A stretch of 64,000 bases of DNA from assembly GCF_017744135.1 (NCBI RefSeq), contig NZ_JAGHQU010000009.1, positions 1 to 64,000 on the forward strand, in the 5' to 3' direction. Shown piece after piece: positions 9,115 to 17,449 of the stretch. Within the stretch, counting starts at the first letter, position 1. Every line of letters begins with the position of its first letter. Source of the stretch: Endozoicomonas sp. G2_2 (GTDB lineage Bacteria > Pseudomonadota > Gammaproteobacteria > Nevskiales > Salinisphaeraceae). The translations under genes were made by a program, and so were the position numbers. The notes under the pieces are model-generated. The model was not told the origin of the DNA. It saw only the letters and a program-made list of their open reading frames with translations, and made no database searches.

Positions 9115-9285
9115 GGGGTTCTCCAAAGCGCAACGCGACCGGAAAGGCTACGCCGCGCCGGCGTCGAACGCTAGCGCGCCCGCCAATGGCCCGTTCAGCC
9201 GAGAGCCATGATTTTGGTTACACTTGAAACGAACATCGATTGATAGCGGACAGGTTTCGACGACCTGCGATATCGGGAGGACACC

Positions 9286-9744
9286 ATGACGAAGAACCTG
9301 AGTTTCATCAGCGCCCTGGCACTTTCCGTCGGCCTGCTTGGCGGCTGTGCAAACTGGAGTTCCGGCGATACCGGCACCGTGATCGGCGGCATTGCCGGCG
9401 GCGCGGCCGGTTCACAGATCGGCAGCGGCAGCGGTACCACCATCGCGACCGTGGTCGGCACCCTGGCCGGCGCGGCGCTCGGTCGCCGTATCGGCGATAA
9501 CTTCGGCCAGCGCGATCGCCAGCAGTTCGGCAGCGCCCTGGAGACGAACCAGACCGGCAGCACATCGAGCTGGACCAATCCGGACACCAACGACAACTAC
9601 TCGGTCACGCCGACCAATACCTACAACAACGGCAACCAGCCGTGTCGCGAGTTCACGATGAACGCCAATGTGAACGGCAAGCCCGACAAGGTCACCGGCA
9701 CGGCCTGTCGTCAGTCCGACGGCACCTGGAAGGTCCAGTCCTAG
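9286..9744 (+). CDS. Glycine-zipper outer-membrane lipoprotein (17-kDa antigen type)
   Basis: 152 residues. A signal peptide ends in a lipobox with acylated C21 (LLGGC). Residues 30-70 are a glycine zipper (GTVIGGIAGGAAGSQIG...GTLAGAALGRRIG), the Rickettsia 17-kDa surface-antigen/SlyB-like membrane-spanning motif. The second half resembles the family's small beta domain, with ETNQTGSTSSWTNPD and CREFTMNANVNGK. Such lipoproteins sit in the outer membrane and contribute to envelope integrity. GGGAGG upstream gives a good ribosome site, and a terminator follows the stop. It is probably transcribed alone. Confidence 0.88.
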   Translation: MTKNLSFISALALSVGLLGGCANWSSGDTGTVIGGIAGGAAGSQIGSGSGTTIATVVGTLAGAALGRRIGDNFGQRDRQQFGSALETNQTGSTSSWTNPDTNDNYSVTPTNTYNNGNQPCREFTMNANVNGKPDKVTGTACRQSDGTWKVQS

Positions 9745-9765
9745 ACGCCGACACGACGACCGCAA

Positions 9766-9793
9766 CGAGCCGGGCCCAGCCCGGCTTCTTTTT
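9766..9793 (+). terminator. Rho-independent terminator after the lipoprotein gene
   Basis: GCCGGGC and GCCCGGC pair around the loop CCA (about 9769-9785), followed by TTCTTTTT. It separates the lipoprotein gene from the thioesterase gene that starts 23 bp later, so the latter may lack its own distant promoter or be partly read-through. Confidence 0.8.
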
Positions 9794-9815
9794 GCCCGCC
9801 AGGAGAACGCACGCC

Positions 9816-10265
9816 ATGTCCCGAGATTGCCCTGTCCGCAACGACTACCTCTGGTTCTGCGACATGCCGACCCGCTGGATGGATAACGATGTCTATGGCC
9901 ACGTGAACAACGTGACCTATTACTCCTATTTCGACACCGTCGCCAACCGCTATCTGATCGAGGTCGGCGGTCTGGATATTCACAACGCGCCGGTGGTCGG
10001 GTTCGTGGTCGAATCGCGCTGCCAGTACCACGCCCCGGTCGCCTTTCCGGAAAAACTCGAGGCCGGGCTGGTGGTCAAGCATCTGGGCAACCGCTCGACG
10101 ACTTACGGCATCGGCATCTTCAAGGCCGGCGAGGATGCCGCCGCCGCGCACGGCGATTTCGTGCATGTGTTCGTCGATCGGGCAAGCAACCGCGCCGCGC
10201 CGATCCCCGATCCCCTGCGCGACGCGCTCGCGGCCATCTCGCGTGTCGACTCGGATCGGGTCTAG
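9816..10265 (+). CDS. Acyl-CoA thioesterase, 4HBT hotdog family
   Basis: 149 residues. TRWMDNDVYGHVNNVTYYSYF holds the 4-hydroxybenzoyl-CoA-thioesterase signature with catalytic D25 followed by GHVNN. It should hydrolyse acyl- or aryl-CoA thioesters in the cytosol. The ATG at 9816 is preferred because AGGAG lies about ten bases upstream. A longer frame from 9642 would begin inside the previous gene. Only six bases separate it from the next gene, so the two are co-transcribed. Confidence 0.88.
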   Translation: MSRDCPVRNDYLWFCDMPTRWMDNDVYGHVNNVTYYSYFDTVANRYLIEVGGLDIHNAPVVGFVVESRCQYHAPVAFPEKLEAGLVVKHLGNRSTTYGIGIFKAGEDAAAAHGDFVHVFVDRASNRAAPIPDPLRDALAAISRVDSDRV

Positions 10266-10271
10266 CCCGAC

Positions 10272-12002
10272 GTGAGCGCCGCCGCCCTGTCTGCGCGCGA
10301 TTATCGCGCGACCGCCATCAATCCCGACGACGGCGTCGAGATCGCGCTGACCGTGATGCAGCCGGAACTGGCCGCCGGCGAGTCCGCGCCGTTGATCCTG
10401 CACGGTCATGGTTTTGGCGGGGCGCGCCTGCCCAACCGCTACGAGCGCTCCGTATACGAAACCCTGTCGGGCGGCATCCTGCCGTCCACCGAAGCCGCGC
10501 GCCGCGCCGCCGATGCCGGCTATTTCGTGATCAGCTTCGACCAACGCGGCTTCGGCGATTCCGGCGGCCGCGTTGAGATCATGGATCCGGCCGTCGAGGG
10601 CGCGGATATCAGCGCGATCCTCGACTGGGCGATGCAGGAGATGCCCGAGCGCGAACGGCTGGCCTGCGACGACGGCGACCCGCGGGTCGGCGGCCTGGGG
10701 CTGTCCTACGGCGGCGGTTTCCAACTCATCGGTGCCTGCGTGGATCCGCGCTTCGATGCCATCGTGCCGACCGCCACCTGGCACGATCTGCGCTACAGCC
10801 TGGCCCCGGACAACGTGGTCAAGACCGCCTGGGGCGCGGCCCTGGTCGCGCTGGGCGTGCCCACCTCCGGCGTGCGTCTGGACCCGATGCTCTATCGCGC
10901 GCTGCTCGAGGGTTTGATCTCGCCGTTGACCGGCCGTGGCCTGTCGCAGGCGATCACCGACCGGCTCTATAACAGCAGCCCGGTCTCGTTCTACGACGGC
11001 GAGGTCGCCCGCGACGGCGAGCGCGTGGCCGATCCAACACGGCGCACGCCCGCGGTCGATGCGCTGCTGCTACAGGGCGTGGGCGATACGCTGTTCAACC
11101 TAAACGAAGCGCTGCACAACGCCGAAGCCCTGCGGGCGGCAGGCAACGATGTGCAGGTGATCGCCATGCAGTACGGCCACAGCCTCCCGTTTCTGCAGGA
11201 CATCGATCGTATCGCTTACCAGACCGACGCCGCGCTGCATATCGACGGCGAGACCTACGAAACCGCGGCACTGGAACTCGCCTGGCTGGACTGGAAACTC
11301 AAGGGCCGCACGCCGGAACGGTCGATACCGCGGCATACGATCATCCTCGACGACGAAACCAGCCTGATGTTCGACGAGCTGCCGATCGGCACCGGCGACC
11401 ATGGGCCAACGGTCGAATTCGCGGGCGAGGCCACCACCGGCGGGCTCGACCTGCTGCTCGGCATCCTGCGCCGCCAGAGCGTGTCGCGACTGTGGTCGCT
11501 GGTGACCGGCACCGCCGCCAACGCGCTGCACGCGATCAAGCGCGTATTCGACAGCGACAAACCGGCCAGCGGCGACGATACGGCGCTGATCGCGCGGCTG
11601 GTCAACGCCCTGCCCTCGGATCACCTCGACGAGCTGGCCAGCGGCGGCACGTTTCTCCCGCTGACCGTCATCGAGCGCGACGATCAGGCGATCGCCGGCG
11701 TGCCGCATGCCGATATCGAAGTCAGCGGCGACGACGCCACGCCGATCGCCTTCGTGGGCATCGGCGTCCGGCGCAGCGCCGGCGGCGCCACGATTCTGCT
11801 CAACAAGCAGGTGCGGCCGATCCGCGGCGCGGGCCGGCGCAGCCTCGAACTCAACGGGGTGAGCCACCGGCTGCACGCGGGTGACGAATTGGGCCTGATG
11901 GTCTATGGCTATCATCCCCAGTATCTGGCCAGCTTCTCGGCCATCCCCGGGCGCATCGCCGTGCGCGGACGCATCGCGCTGCCGATATACGACGTAAGCT
12001 GA
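10272..12002 (+). CDS. Alpha/beta hydrolase, S15 peptidase/CocE-like
   Basis: 576 residues starting at GTG, six bases after the thioesterase stop. GLSYGG at 143-148 is the nucleophile elbow (S145). VGDTLFN near 275 and YGHSLPF near 302 fit the acid and histidine of the triad. The C-terminal third (about 370-576) looks like the beta-rich jelly-roll domain found in X-Pro dipeptidyl peptidases and cocaine esterases. No signal peptide is seen, so it is probably cytosolic. The family includes peptidases, esterases and acylases, and the substrate here is open. Confidence 0.85.
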   Translation: MSAAALSARDYRATAINPDDGVEIALTVMQPELAAGESAPLILHGHGFGGARLPNRYERSVYETLSGGILPSTEAARRAADAGYFVISFDQRGFGDSGGRVEIMDPAVEGADISAILDWAMQEMPERERLACDDGDPRVGGLGLSYGGGFQLIGACVDPRFDAIVPTATWHDLRYSLAPDNVVKTAWGAALVALGVPTSGVRLDPMLYRALLEGLISPLTGRGLSQAITDRLYNSSPVSFYDGEVARDGERVADPTRRTPAVDALLLQGVGDTLFNLNEALHNAEALRAAGNDVQVIAMQYGHSLPFLQDIDRIAYQTDAALHIDGETYETAALELAWLDWKLKGRTPERSIPRHTIILDDETSLMFDELPIGTGDHGPTVEFAGEATTGGLDLLLGILRRQSVSRLWSLVTGTAANALHAIKRVFDSDKPASGDDTALIARLVNALPSDHLDELASGGTFLPLTVIERDDQAIAGVPHADIEVSGDDATPIAFVGIGVRRSAGGATILLNKQVRPIRGAGRRSLELNGVSHRLHAGDELGLMVYGYHPQYLASFSAIPGRIAVRGRIALPIYDVS

Positions 12003-12058
12003 GCGATCGGCGCCTGCCAGCGATGGTAGGCTGATTCGCGCTCTCGCAAGGAATCTCC

Positions 12059-12838
12059 ATGACCCCGCTCGCCGCCTTCGGTGTGGGCCTGACCACGACC
12101 GCCGTTCTGCTGACCATCGTCTGGGTCATTCAGCTGTTCACCCGCAACGCCGGGCTGGTCGATGTCGTGTGGTCGGCGGCGGTGGGCATCATCGCCGCCG
12201 AATACGCGCTGCTCGGCGATGCGCCGGCCGGCGCGCGCATCCTGCTCGCCGCACTCGCGCTGGCGTGGTCCTTCCGGCTGGCCGGTTATCTGGCCAGACG
12301 CATGCGCGGTGCCCCGGAAGATTCGCGCTATGCGGCCGCCCGCGAATCCTGGGGCGCGAAGGCCGATCTGTACATGTTCGGCTTCTTTCTGTTCCAGGCG
12401 CTGATCGCGTCGATTCTGTCGATCCCGTTCCTGGTCATCGCCTACATGCCGGAGGCACCCTCGCTCGGCGTCGCCCTGATTGCGATCGCCGTGTGGTTCG
12501 TGTCGGTGGTCGGCGAAGGCACGGCCGATGCCCAGCTGCATCGCTTCAAGCAGAAGCCGGAGAACAAGGGTTACGTCTGCGCCGAAGGGCTCTGGCGCTA
12601 TTCGCGACATCCCAACTATTTCTTCGAGTCGCTGCACTGGGTAACCTATGTTGTTCTGGCGATCGGCGCGCCGTACTGGTGGGCCACGCTGGCCAGCCCG
12701 GTGATCATGGCGTGGCTGTTGCTCCGGGTGTCGGGCATACCGACGATCGAAAACAAACAGGCTTCGGAAAGGCGCCACGGTCACGACGAATACATGCGTC
12801 GAACCAGCGCCTTCATTCCCTGGCCGCCGAAAGACTGA
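12059..12838 (+). CDS. DUF1295 membrane protein, steroid-5-alpha-reductase-like
   Basis: 259 residues with about six membrane segments. The C-terminal KGYVCAEGLWRYSRHPNYFFE followed by ENKQASERR is the NADPH-binding region shared with isoprenylcysteine methyltransferases and steroid 5-alpha reductases. DUF1295 genes are often beside cyclopropane-fatty-acid-type methyltransferase genes, as here (the next gene starts 26 bp later). Reduction of a lipid double bond is therefore plausible but inferred from the neighbourhood. CAAGGAATCTCC precedes the ATG. Confidence 0.88.
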   Translation: MTPLAAFGVGLTTTAVLLTIVWVIQLFTRNAGLVDVVWSAAVGIIAAEYALLGDAPAGARILLAALALAWSFRLAGYLARRMRGAPEDSRYAAARESWGAKADLYMFGFFLFQALIASILSIPFLVIAYMPEAPSLGVALIAIAVWFVSVVGEGTADAQLHRFKQKPENKGYVCAEGLWRYSRHPNYFFESLHWVTYVVLAIGAPYWWATLASPVIMAWLLLRVSGIPTIENKQASERRHGHDEYMRRTSAFIPWPPKD

Positions 12839-12864
12839 ATTCCACGACGAAGAGGACAGCGCAC

Positions 12865-13914
12865 TTGGATAGCCTGCCGATAGAAATGTGCGAACGGGGC
12901 ATGATCCCCGACCCGATCGCCCGTGCCGGCATGCGCCGCCTGATCGCCACACGTCTGACCAGCCGCGAAGCGCTGGAACCGGAATGGCGCAGCAAGCAGA
13001 TGCGCCGTTTCATCGAACGCGCATCCACCGGACCGATCGCCCAGCACACCGACGACGCCAACGCCCAGCACTACGAACTGCCGCCGTCGTTCTTCGAACA
13101 CGTGCTCGGCGCGCACCGCAAATACAGCGGCTGCCTGTTCGAGCCGGGCATCGAATCGCTGGATCAGGCCGAGCACGCCATGCTCGCACTCTACGCCGAG
13201 CGCGCGCGCCTGCACGACGGCCAGCGTATTCTGGACTTGGGATGCGGCTGGGGTTCGTTTGCGCTCTGGGCGGCCAAGCGTTATCCGAGCGCGACCATTC
13301 TCGCGGTATCGAATTCCAGCGCCCAGCGCGCCGCCATCGAGCGCATGGCCAGCGAACGCGGGCTTGAGAATCTCACCGTCGAGACCTGCGACATCAACAG
13401 CTTCGATCCGGGCGAGCGCCAATTCGACCGGATCGTCTCGGTCGAGATGTTCGAACACATGCGCAATTACCGTGAGCTGTTCGCGCGTATCAACCGTTGG
13501 CTGGCCGACGACGGCCGCCTGTTCGTGCATGTGTTCGCGCACAAGCTGCTGGCCTACGCGTTCCAGGACGACGGCGAATACGACTGGATGGCGCGGCATT
13601 TCTTCACCGGCGGCGTGATGCCAAGCGAGCATCTGTTCGCCCACTTCCAGAACGACCTCGTGCTGCACAACCACTGGTGGTTGTCGGGCAATCATTACCG
13701 CGACACGTCCAACGCCTGGCTCGACCGAATGGACGCAGCCCAGGCGCCCATCATGACGATCTTTCGCGACACCTACGGCGCCGACGCCGAACGCTGGTTC
13801 CAGCGCTGGCGCATGTTCTTCATGGCCGTCGCGGAGCTGTTCGGCTATGCCGACGGCAACGAGTGGGGCATCGCCCACTATGTGTTTTTGCCCCGTCGCA
13901 CCCCATCGTCCTGA
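12865..13914 (+). CDS. CFA-synthase-family SAM-dependent methyltransferase
   Basis: 349 residues from a TTG start with AGAGGA eight bases upstream. The ATG at 12886 is an alternative. LDLGCGWG at 123-130 is the S-adenosylmethionine motif. HFFTGGVMPSEHLF and WWLSGNHYRDTSNAW resemble the plant coclaurine-N-methyltransferase-like branch of the cyclopropane fatty acid synthase superfamily. It lacks the long N-terminal lipid-binding domain of E. coli Cfa. Likely substrates are unsaturated acyl chains of phospholipids, with the DUF1295 protein as reductase partner. It sits in an apparent DUF1295-methyltransferase-DUF3108 operon with gaps of 26 and 14 bp. Confidence 0.87.
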   Translation: MDSLPIEMCERGMIPDPIARAGMRRLIATRLTSREALEPEWRSKQMRRFIERASTGPIAQHTDDANAQHYELPPSFFEHVLGAHRKYSGCLFEPGIESLDQAEHAMLALYAERARLHDGQRILDLGCGWGSFALWAAKRYPSATILAVSNSSAQRAAIERMASERGLENLTVETCDINSFDPGERQFDRIVSVEMFEHMRNYRELFARINRWLADDGRLFVHVFAHKLLAYAFQDDGEYDWMARHFFTGGVMPSEHLFAHFQNDLVLHNHWWLSGNHYRDTSNAWLDRMDAAQAPIMTIFRDTYGADAERWFQRWRMFFMAVAELFGYADGNEWGIAHYVFLPRRTPSS

Positions 13915-13928
13915 CCCGGAGCCCTCGC

Positions 13929-14723
13929 ATGACAATCCGTTCTGCACTGACCTGGACAAGCGCTCTGCTAGCGCTCGGTTTCACGGCGCCCGCCGCACTC
14001 GCGGCACCGGCCGATGGCGCGCGTTGCTTCAATGGCTATGCCTATACCCTGCAGGGCGACGACTATCGCTACACCGAGCACCACGAACAGCAACGCAGCA
14101 ACGGCAGGATCACGACCTGGGACGTGGACTATATCGGCACGAATGGCGAGCCCATCGCCCACAAGCAGATGGATTTCAGCGCCAGCGATACCGTGCCCAC
14201 CTACACACTGGAAATACCGGCCAACGGTTATCGTGAAGGTATACGCCGCGACGGCGAGCAGTGGGTCATGTTTCGCCGCGACAGCGCCGACGCCCCGGAA
14301 AAGACCAAATCCTTCAGCATCAAGGCGCCAATGGCTGCCGATTCCGGCTTCGACATGCTGGTCCGCGAGAACTTCGACCGACTCGCCGCCGGTGAAACCG
14401 TGCCCTTCAATTTCGCGGCGGCCGGGCGTCAGGCCGTGATCAAGCTGCGCGCGAGCCAGACCGGTACGACCGAATTCGAAGGCCGACAGGCAGTGGTCTT
14501 CGATGCCGAGCTGGACATGTTCCTGGTCAACTTCTTCGTCGACTCGCTGAAGCTCACCTACGACCCCGACAGCAAGCGCCTGCTCGAATACCGCGGCATC
14601 GGCAACATGCACAACGACGCGGGCGAGGTCTATCCCGTGCGCGTGACCTACGCCAGCGAGATGCCCGACGTCGCCCGCCAGGCCGGCGCGCCAGCCGCCG
14701 AATGCGGCTCGACCGACGGCTGA
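13929..14723 (+). CDS. DUF3108-like periplasmic protein
   Basis: 264 residues with a clear signal peptide ending at ALAA (about residue 25). The mature part is a beta-rich domain resembling DUF3108/DUF6134-type periplasmic proteins, with FDMLVRENFDRLAAGETVPFNF and LKLTYDPDSKRLLEYRG. Proteins of this type are often encoded with lipid-modifying genes and may bind lipids or help envelope maturation. No catalytic motif is visible. Fourteen bases separate it from the methyltransferase gene, and a strong terminator follows. Confidence 0.72.
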   Translation: MTIRSALTWTSALLALGFTAPAALAAPADGARCFNGYAYTLQGDDYRYTEHHEQQRSNGRITTWDVDYIGTNGEPIAHKQMDFSASDTVPTYTLEIPANGYREGIRRDGEQWVMFRRDSADAPEKTKSFSIKAPMAADSGFDMLVRENFDRLAAGETVPFNFAAAGRQAVIKLRASQTGTTEFEGRQAVVFDAELDMFLVNFFVDSLKLTYDPDSKRLLEYRGIGNMHNDAGEVYPVRVTYASEMPDVARQAGAPAAECGSTDG

Positions 14724-14753
14724 AACTCGCGCTACACCAAACCGGCGGCCATG

Positions 14754-14791
14754 AAAAAGCCCGGCGCCTGGTGAGGCGGCCGGGCTTTTTT
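14754..14791. terminator. Bidirectional terminator between convergent operons
   Basis: AAAAAGCCCGGC and GCCGGGCTTTTTT form a strong hairpin with A and T tracts on both sides. It can serve the DUF3108 gene on the plus strand and the aminotransferase gene on the minus strand. Confidence 0.88.
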
Positions 14792-14829
14792 CCGGGAACC
14801 TCCCGGAGCCGTTGGCGCGTGACCGACGT

Positions 14830-16074
14830 CTAGCTGTGCCCGTCCAGTTCGGGCTGGCGCGCCATCCACGGCTGCAGCCGCTGGAAGGCCTCCTCGATGT
14901 TTTCCATCGAGGTCGAGTAACTGATGCGCATCAGGCTGTTCGATGCCTCGCCAAAGGCATCGCCCGGAATCACGCAGACACCGGTCTCTTCCAGCATGCG
15001 CATGCACAGCTTGCCGGCATCGACACCGTTGGGCAGCGACGGCGCGATATAGAACGCGCCCTGCGGCCAGTAGCCGGTCAGCCCGGGCGTGTCGGCGACC
15101 AGGTCCACCACCCGGTCCCGGCGCCGCGAGTATTCGCGCACCATGTCGTCCACGCAGCTCTGATCGCCCAGTAGCGCCGCGACACCCGCCCACTGCGCCG
15201 GCGTGCTCGCCACCGTGGTGGTGAACATGTGGTAGCGCCGCAGCGTGCGGATGGTGTTCTGGTCGGCCACGATCCAGCCCACGCGCAGCCCCGGCATGGC
15301 ATAGGTCTTCGAAAAACTCGACACCACGGCCACGCCGTCGAGGTCGATCGCGCAGGAGAGCACGCTCGGGTATTCGATGTCGTCGAGAATCAGATTGTCG
15401 TACACCTCGTCCGACAGGATTTCCACACCGCGATAGGCCGCTTCCTGACAGAGCCATTCGATGGTCTCGCGCGGGTATACGGTTCCCGTGGGGTTGCTCG
15501 GCGAATTGAGGATGATCGCGTGCGTGTTCGGCCCGATCATGTTGATGATGCGCTCGGGGTCGATCTGATGGCCTTCGCTGGCCTTGGTCGGCACCGTGCG
15601 CACCTGCCCGCCGTTCATGCGAATGAGCGGCGCATACAGCAGGAACGTCGGATCGGCGATGATGAACTCGCGCCCCGGCGCGGCCATCGCCGTAATCATG
15701 AGGTAGATGCCTTCCGTGGCACCGGTGGTGATCAGGAAATTGTCTTCCGACAGCGTGCTGCGGTACTTCTCGTTGTAGTAGTCCTTGAGCGCGGTCAGCA
15801 GCTCGGGCAGGCCCGCATCCATGGTGTAGCCGGTCTGCCCCGCCTCCAGCGCGTGGATGTGCGCGTCGATGATATGGCGCGGGGTCGGGAAATCCGGCTG
15901 GCCAATCGACAGATGCACCACGTCGTCGAGCTCGGCGGCGCGATTGACCATGCGCCGGATGCCCGAAATCGGTATCGCGTGCATCGCCGGGTTCCAGACC
16001 AGTCGGTCGCGGACATAGCGCTCGTCGGGATCCGACGACAGAAGCTCGTTTTTGTTGCTCAGATTCGCGACCAT
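14830..16074 (-). CDS. PLP-dependent aminotransferase, class I/II
   Basis: 414 residues from the ATG at 16074, which has AGGGGCAG upstream. An in-frame extension to 16146 is hydrophobic and probably not translated. SFSKTYAMPGLRVGW holds the PLP lysine (K256), and NSPSNPTG (190-197) and SIGQPDFPTP (56-65) are standard fold-type I motifs. It transfers amino groups between an amino acid and a keto acid. The aspartate/alanine-aminotransferase family is broad, so the donor cannot be assigned. It is transcribed alone and diverges from a 2-hydroxyacid dehydrogenase gene. Confidence 0.87.
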   Translation of the reverse strand: MVANLSNKNELLSSDPDERYVRDRLVWNPAMHAIPISGIRRMVNRAAELDDVVHLSIGQPDFPTPRHIIDAHIHALEAGQTGYTMDAGLPELLTALKDYYNEKYRSTLSEDNFLITTGATEGIYLMITAMAAPGREFIIADPTFLLYAPLIRMNGGQVRTVPTKASEGHQIDPERIINMIGPNTHAIILNSPSNPTGTVYPRETIEWLCQEAAYRGVEILSDEVYDNLILDDIEYPSVLSCAIDLDGVAVVSSFSKTYAMPGLRVGWIVADQNTIRTLRRYHMFTTTVASTPAQWAGVAALLGDQSCVDDMVREYSRRRDRVVDLVADTPGLTGYWPQGAFYIAPSLPNGVDAGKLCMRMLEETGVCVIPGDAFGEASNSLMRISYSTSMENIEEAFQRLQPWMARQPELDGHS

Positions 16075-16272
16075 GACTGCCCCTAGACACAAGATGAGGA
16101 CGGCCCCCGAGGGGCCTATTGCGCCGAGCGTAGTCAGGTCTTGCAATCGCGGTCAACACAAGGCGTGTGCAGGCTTTGCGACGCCTATTGACGCTTGCGT
16201 CGGGGTCTGGGTACCGTGCGGCATGATCATCGACACTGCGCGGTTCATGCATGCCGGCGCGCCGGAGCGTTC

Positions 16273-17301
16273 ATGAGCCACGAGACCTTCGACCATTCCG
16301 CGCCAGACGGCGCGGCCGAAAGCGACGAGCCCCGACCCCGGATCACCGTCCTGAGCGACAGCCCGGAGGGCCCCGCCTCGGTTCAACGCCTGCACGCGCA
16401 CGGCGAGATCCGACTGGCGCACGACGAGGCCAGCCTGCGCGAGGCGCTACCCGGCAGCGATATTCTGCTGGTCACCGATTTCCGCACCGAAGCCCTGGAA
16501 GCGGCCTGGCCGGCGGCCGACTCGCTGCGCTGGGTTCACGCGGCGAGTGCCGGCGTCGATCAGCTGATGTTCGACGCGCTGATCGAATCCGACATTCCGG
16601 TCACCAATGCCCAGGGCATCTTCGACCGCTCGATCGCGGAATACGTGCTCGGCGCCATCCTCATGTTCGCCAAGGACACGCGCAGCAACATCCGTTACCA
16701 GCAGGAACGCCGCTGGGTGCATCGCGATACCGAATCCATCCACGGCGAACGTGTGCTTGTCGCCGGCGCGGGCTCGATCGGCCGCGAGATCGGGCGCCTG
16801 TGCAAGGCCGTGGGCATGGACGTGACCGGCATTGCGCGCCGCGCGCGCGCCGCGGACGACGTATTCTCCGCGGTGCATGCCGCCGACGACATCGACGCCC
16901 ACCTGCCCGATGCCGATTACGTGGTGGTCGCCGCGCCCCTGACCGAAGCCACGGAAGGCTGGTTCGACAAGCAGCGCTTCGCCGCGATGGCGCCGCACGC
17001 GCGGTTCATCAACATCGGCCGCGGACCGATCGTGGTCACCGACGATCTGGTCGATGCGCTGGTCAACGAACAGATCGCCGGCGCCGCGCTGGACGTGTTC
17101 GAACAGGAACCCCTGCCGGCGGACCACCCGCTATGGGGCCTGGACAACGTGCTGATGTCGGCACACATGGCCGGCGACTTCATCGGCTGGCGCGACGCGC
17201 TCATCGATCAGTTTCTGGCCAATCTGGACAACTGGCGCAGCGGTGCGGCGCTTTTCAACCAGGTCAGCAAAACCCACGGCTACGCGCCCGGCCGTCAATG
17301 A
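16273..17301 (+). CDS. D-2-hydroxyacid dehydrogenase
   Basis: 342 residues. GAGSIG (165-170) is the NAD-binding loop. NIGRGPIV carries the substrate-binding arginine, EQEPLPADHPLWG the catalytic glutamate and SAHMAG the catalytic histidine. It interconverts a 2-keto acid and its D-hydroxy acid, most like the glyoxylate/hydroxypyruvate reductase branch. The first ~20 residues are Asp/Glu/Pro rich and may be an unstructured extension. The ATG at 16273 was chosen because the upstream frame is arginine-rich noise. The ribosome site is weak. Confidence 0.85.
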   Translation: MSHETFDHSAPDGAAESDEPRPRITVLSDSPEGPASVQRLHAHGEIRLAHDEASLREALPGSDILLVTDFRTEALEAAWPAADSLRWVHAASAGVDQLMFDALIESDIPVTNAQGIFDRSIAEYVLGAILMFAKDTRSNIRYQQERRWVHRDTESIHGERVLVAGAGSIGREIGRLCKAVGMDVTGIARRARAADDVFSAVHAADDIDAHLPDADYVVVAAPLTEATEGWFDKQRFAAMAPHARFINIGRGPIVVTDDLVDALVNEQIAGAALDVFEQEPLPADHPLWGLDNVLMSAHMAGDFIGWRDALIDQFLANLDNWRSGAALFNQVSKTHGYAPGRQ

Positions 17302-17449
17302 CGACCGTATCCATGCCGCTGGTCTTTAAACCGGGCGTTTCGCCCCGATCACTCATGCATGACGCATGGCTGCGTGTGGCACTGCCGGTGGCCGCCGCAC
17401 GCAGCATTGCGCCGCCCAATTCGTCGTCACGACAGGACCGAGGACACTC

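Noticed and set aside
9642-9815. N-terminal extension of the thioesterase gene
   Set aside because: It overlaps the lipoprotein gene and its terminator; the ATG at 9816 has a proper ribosome site.
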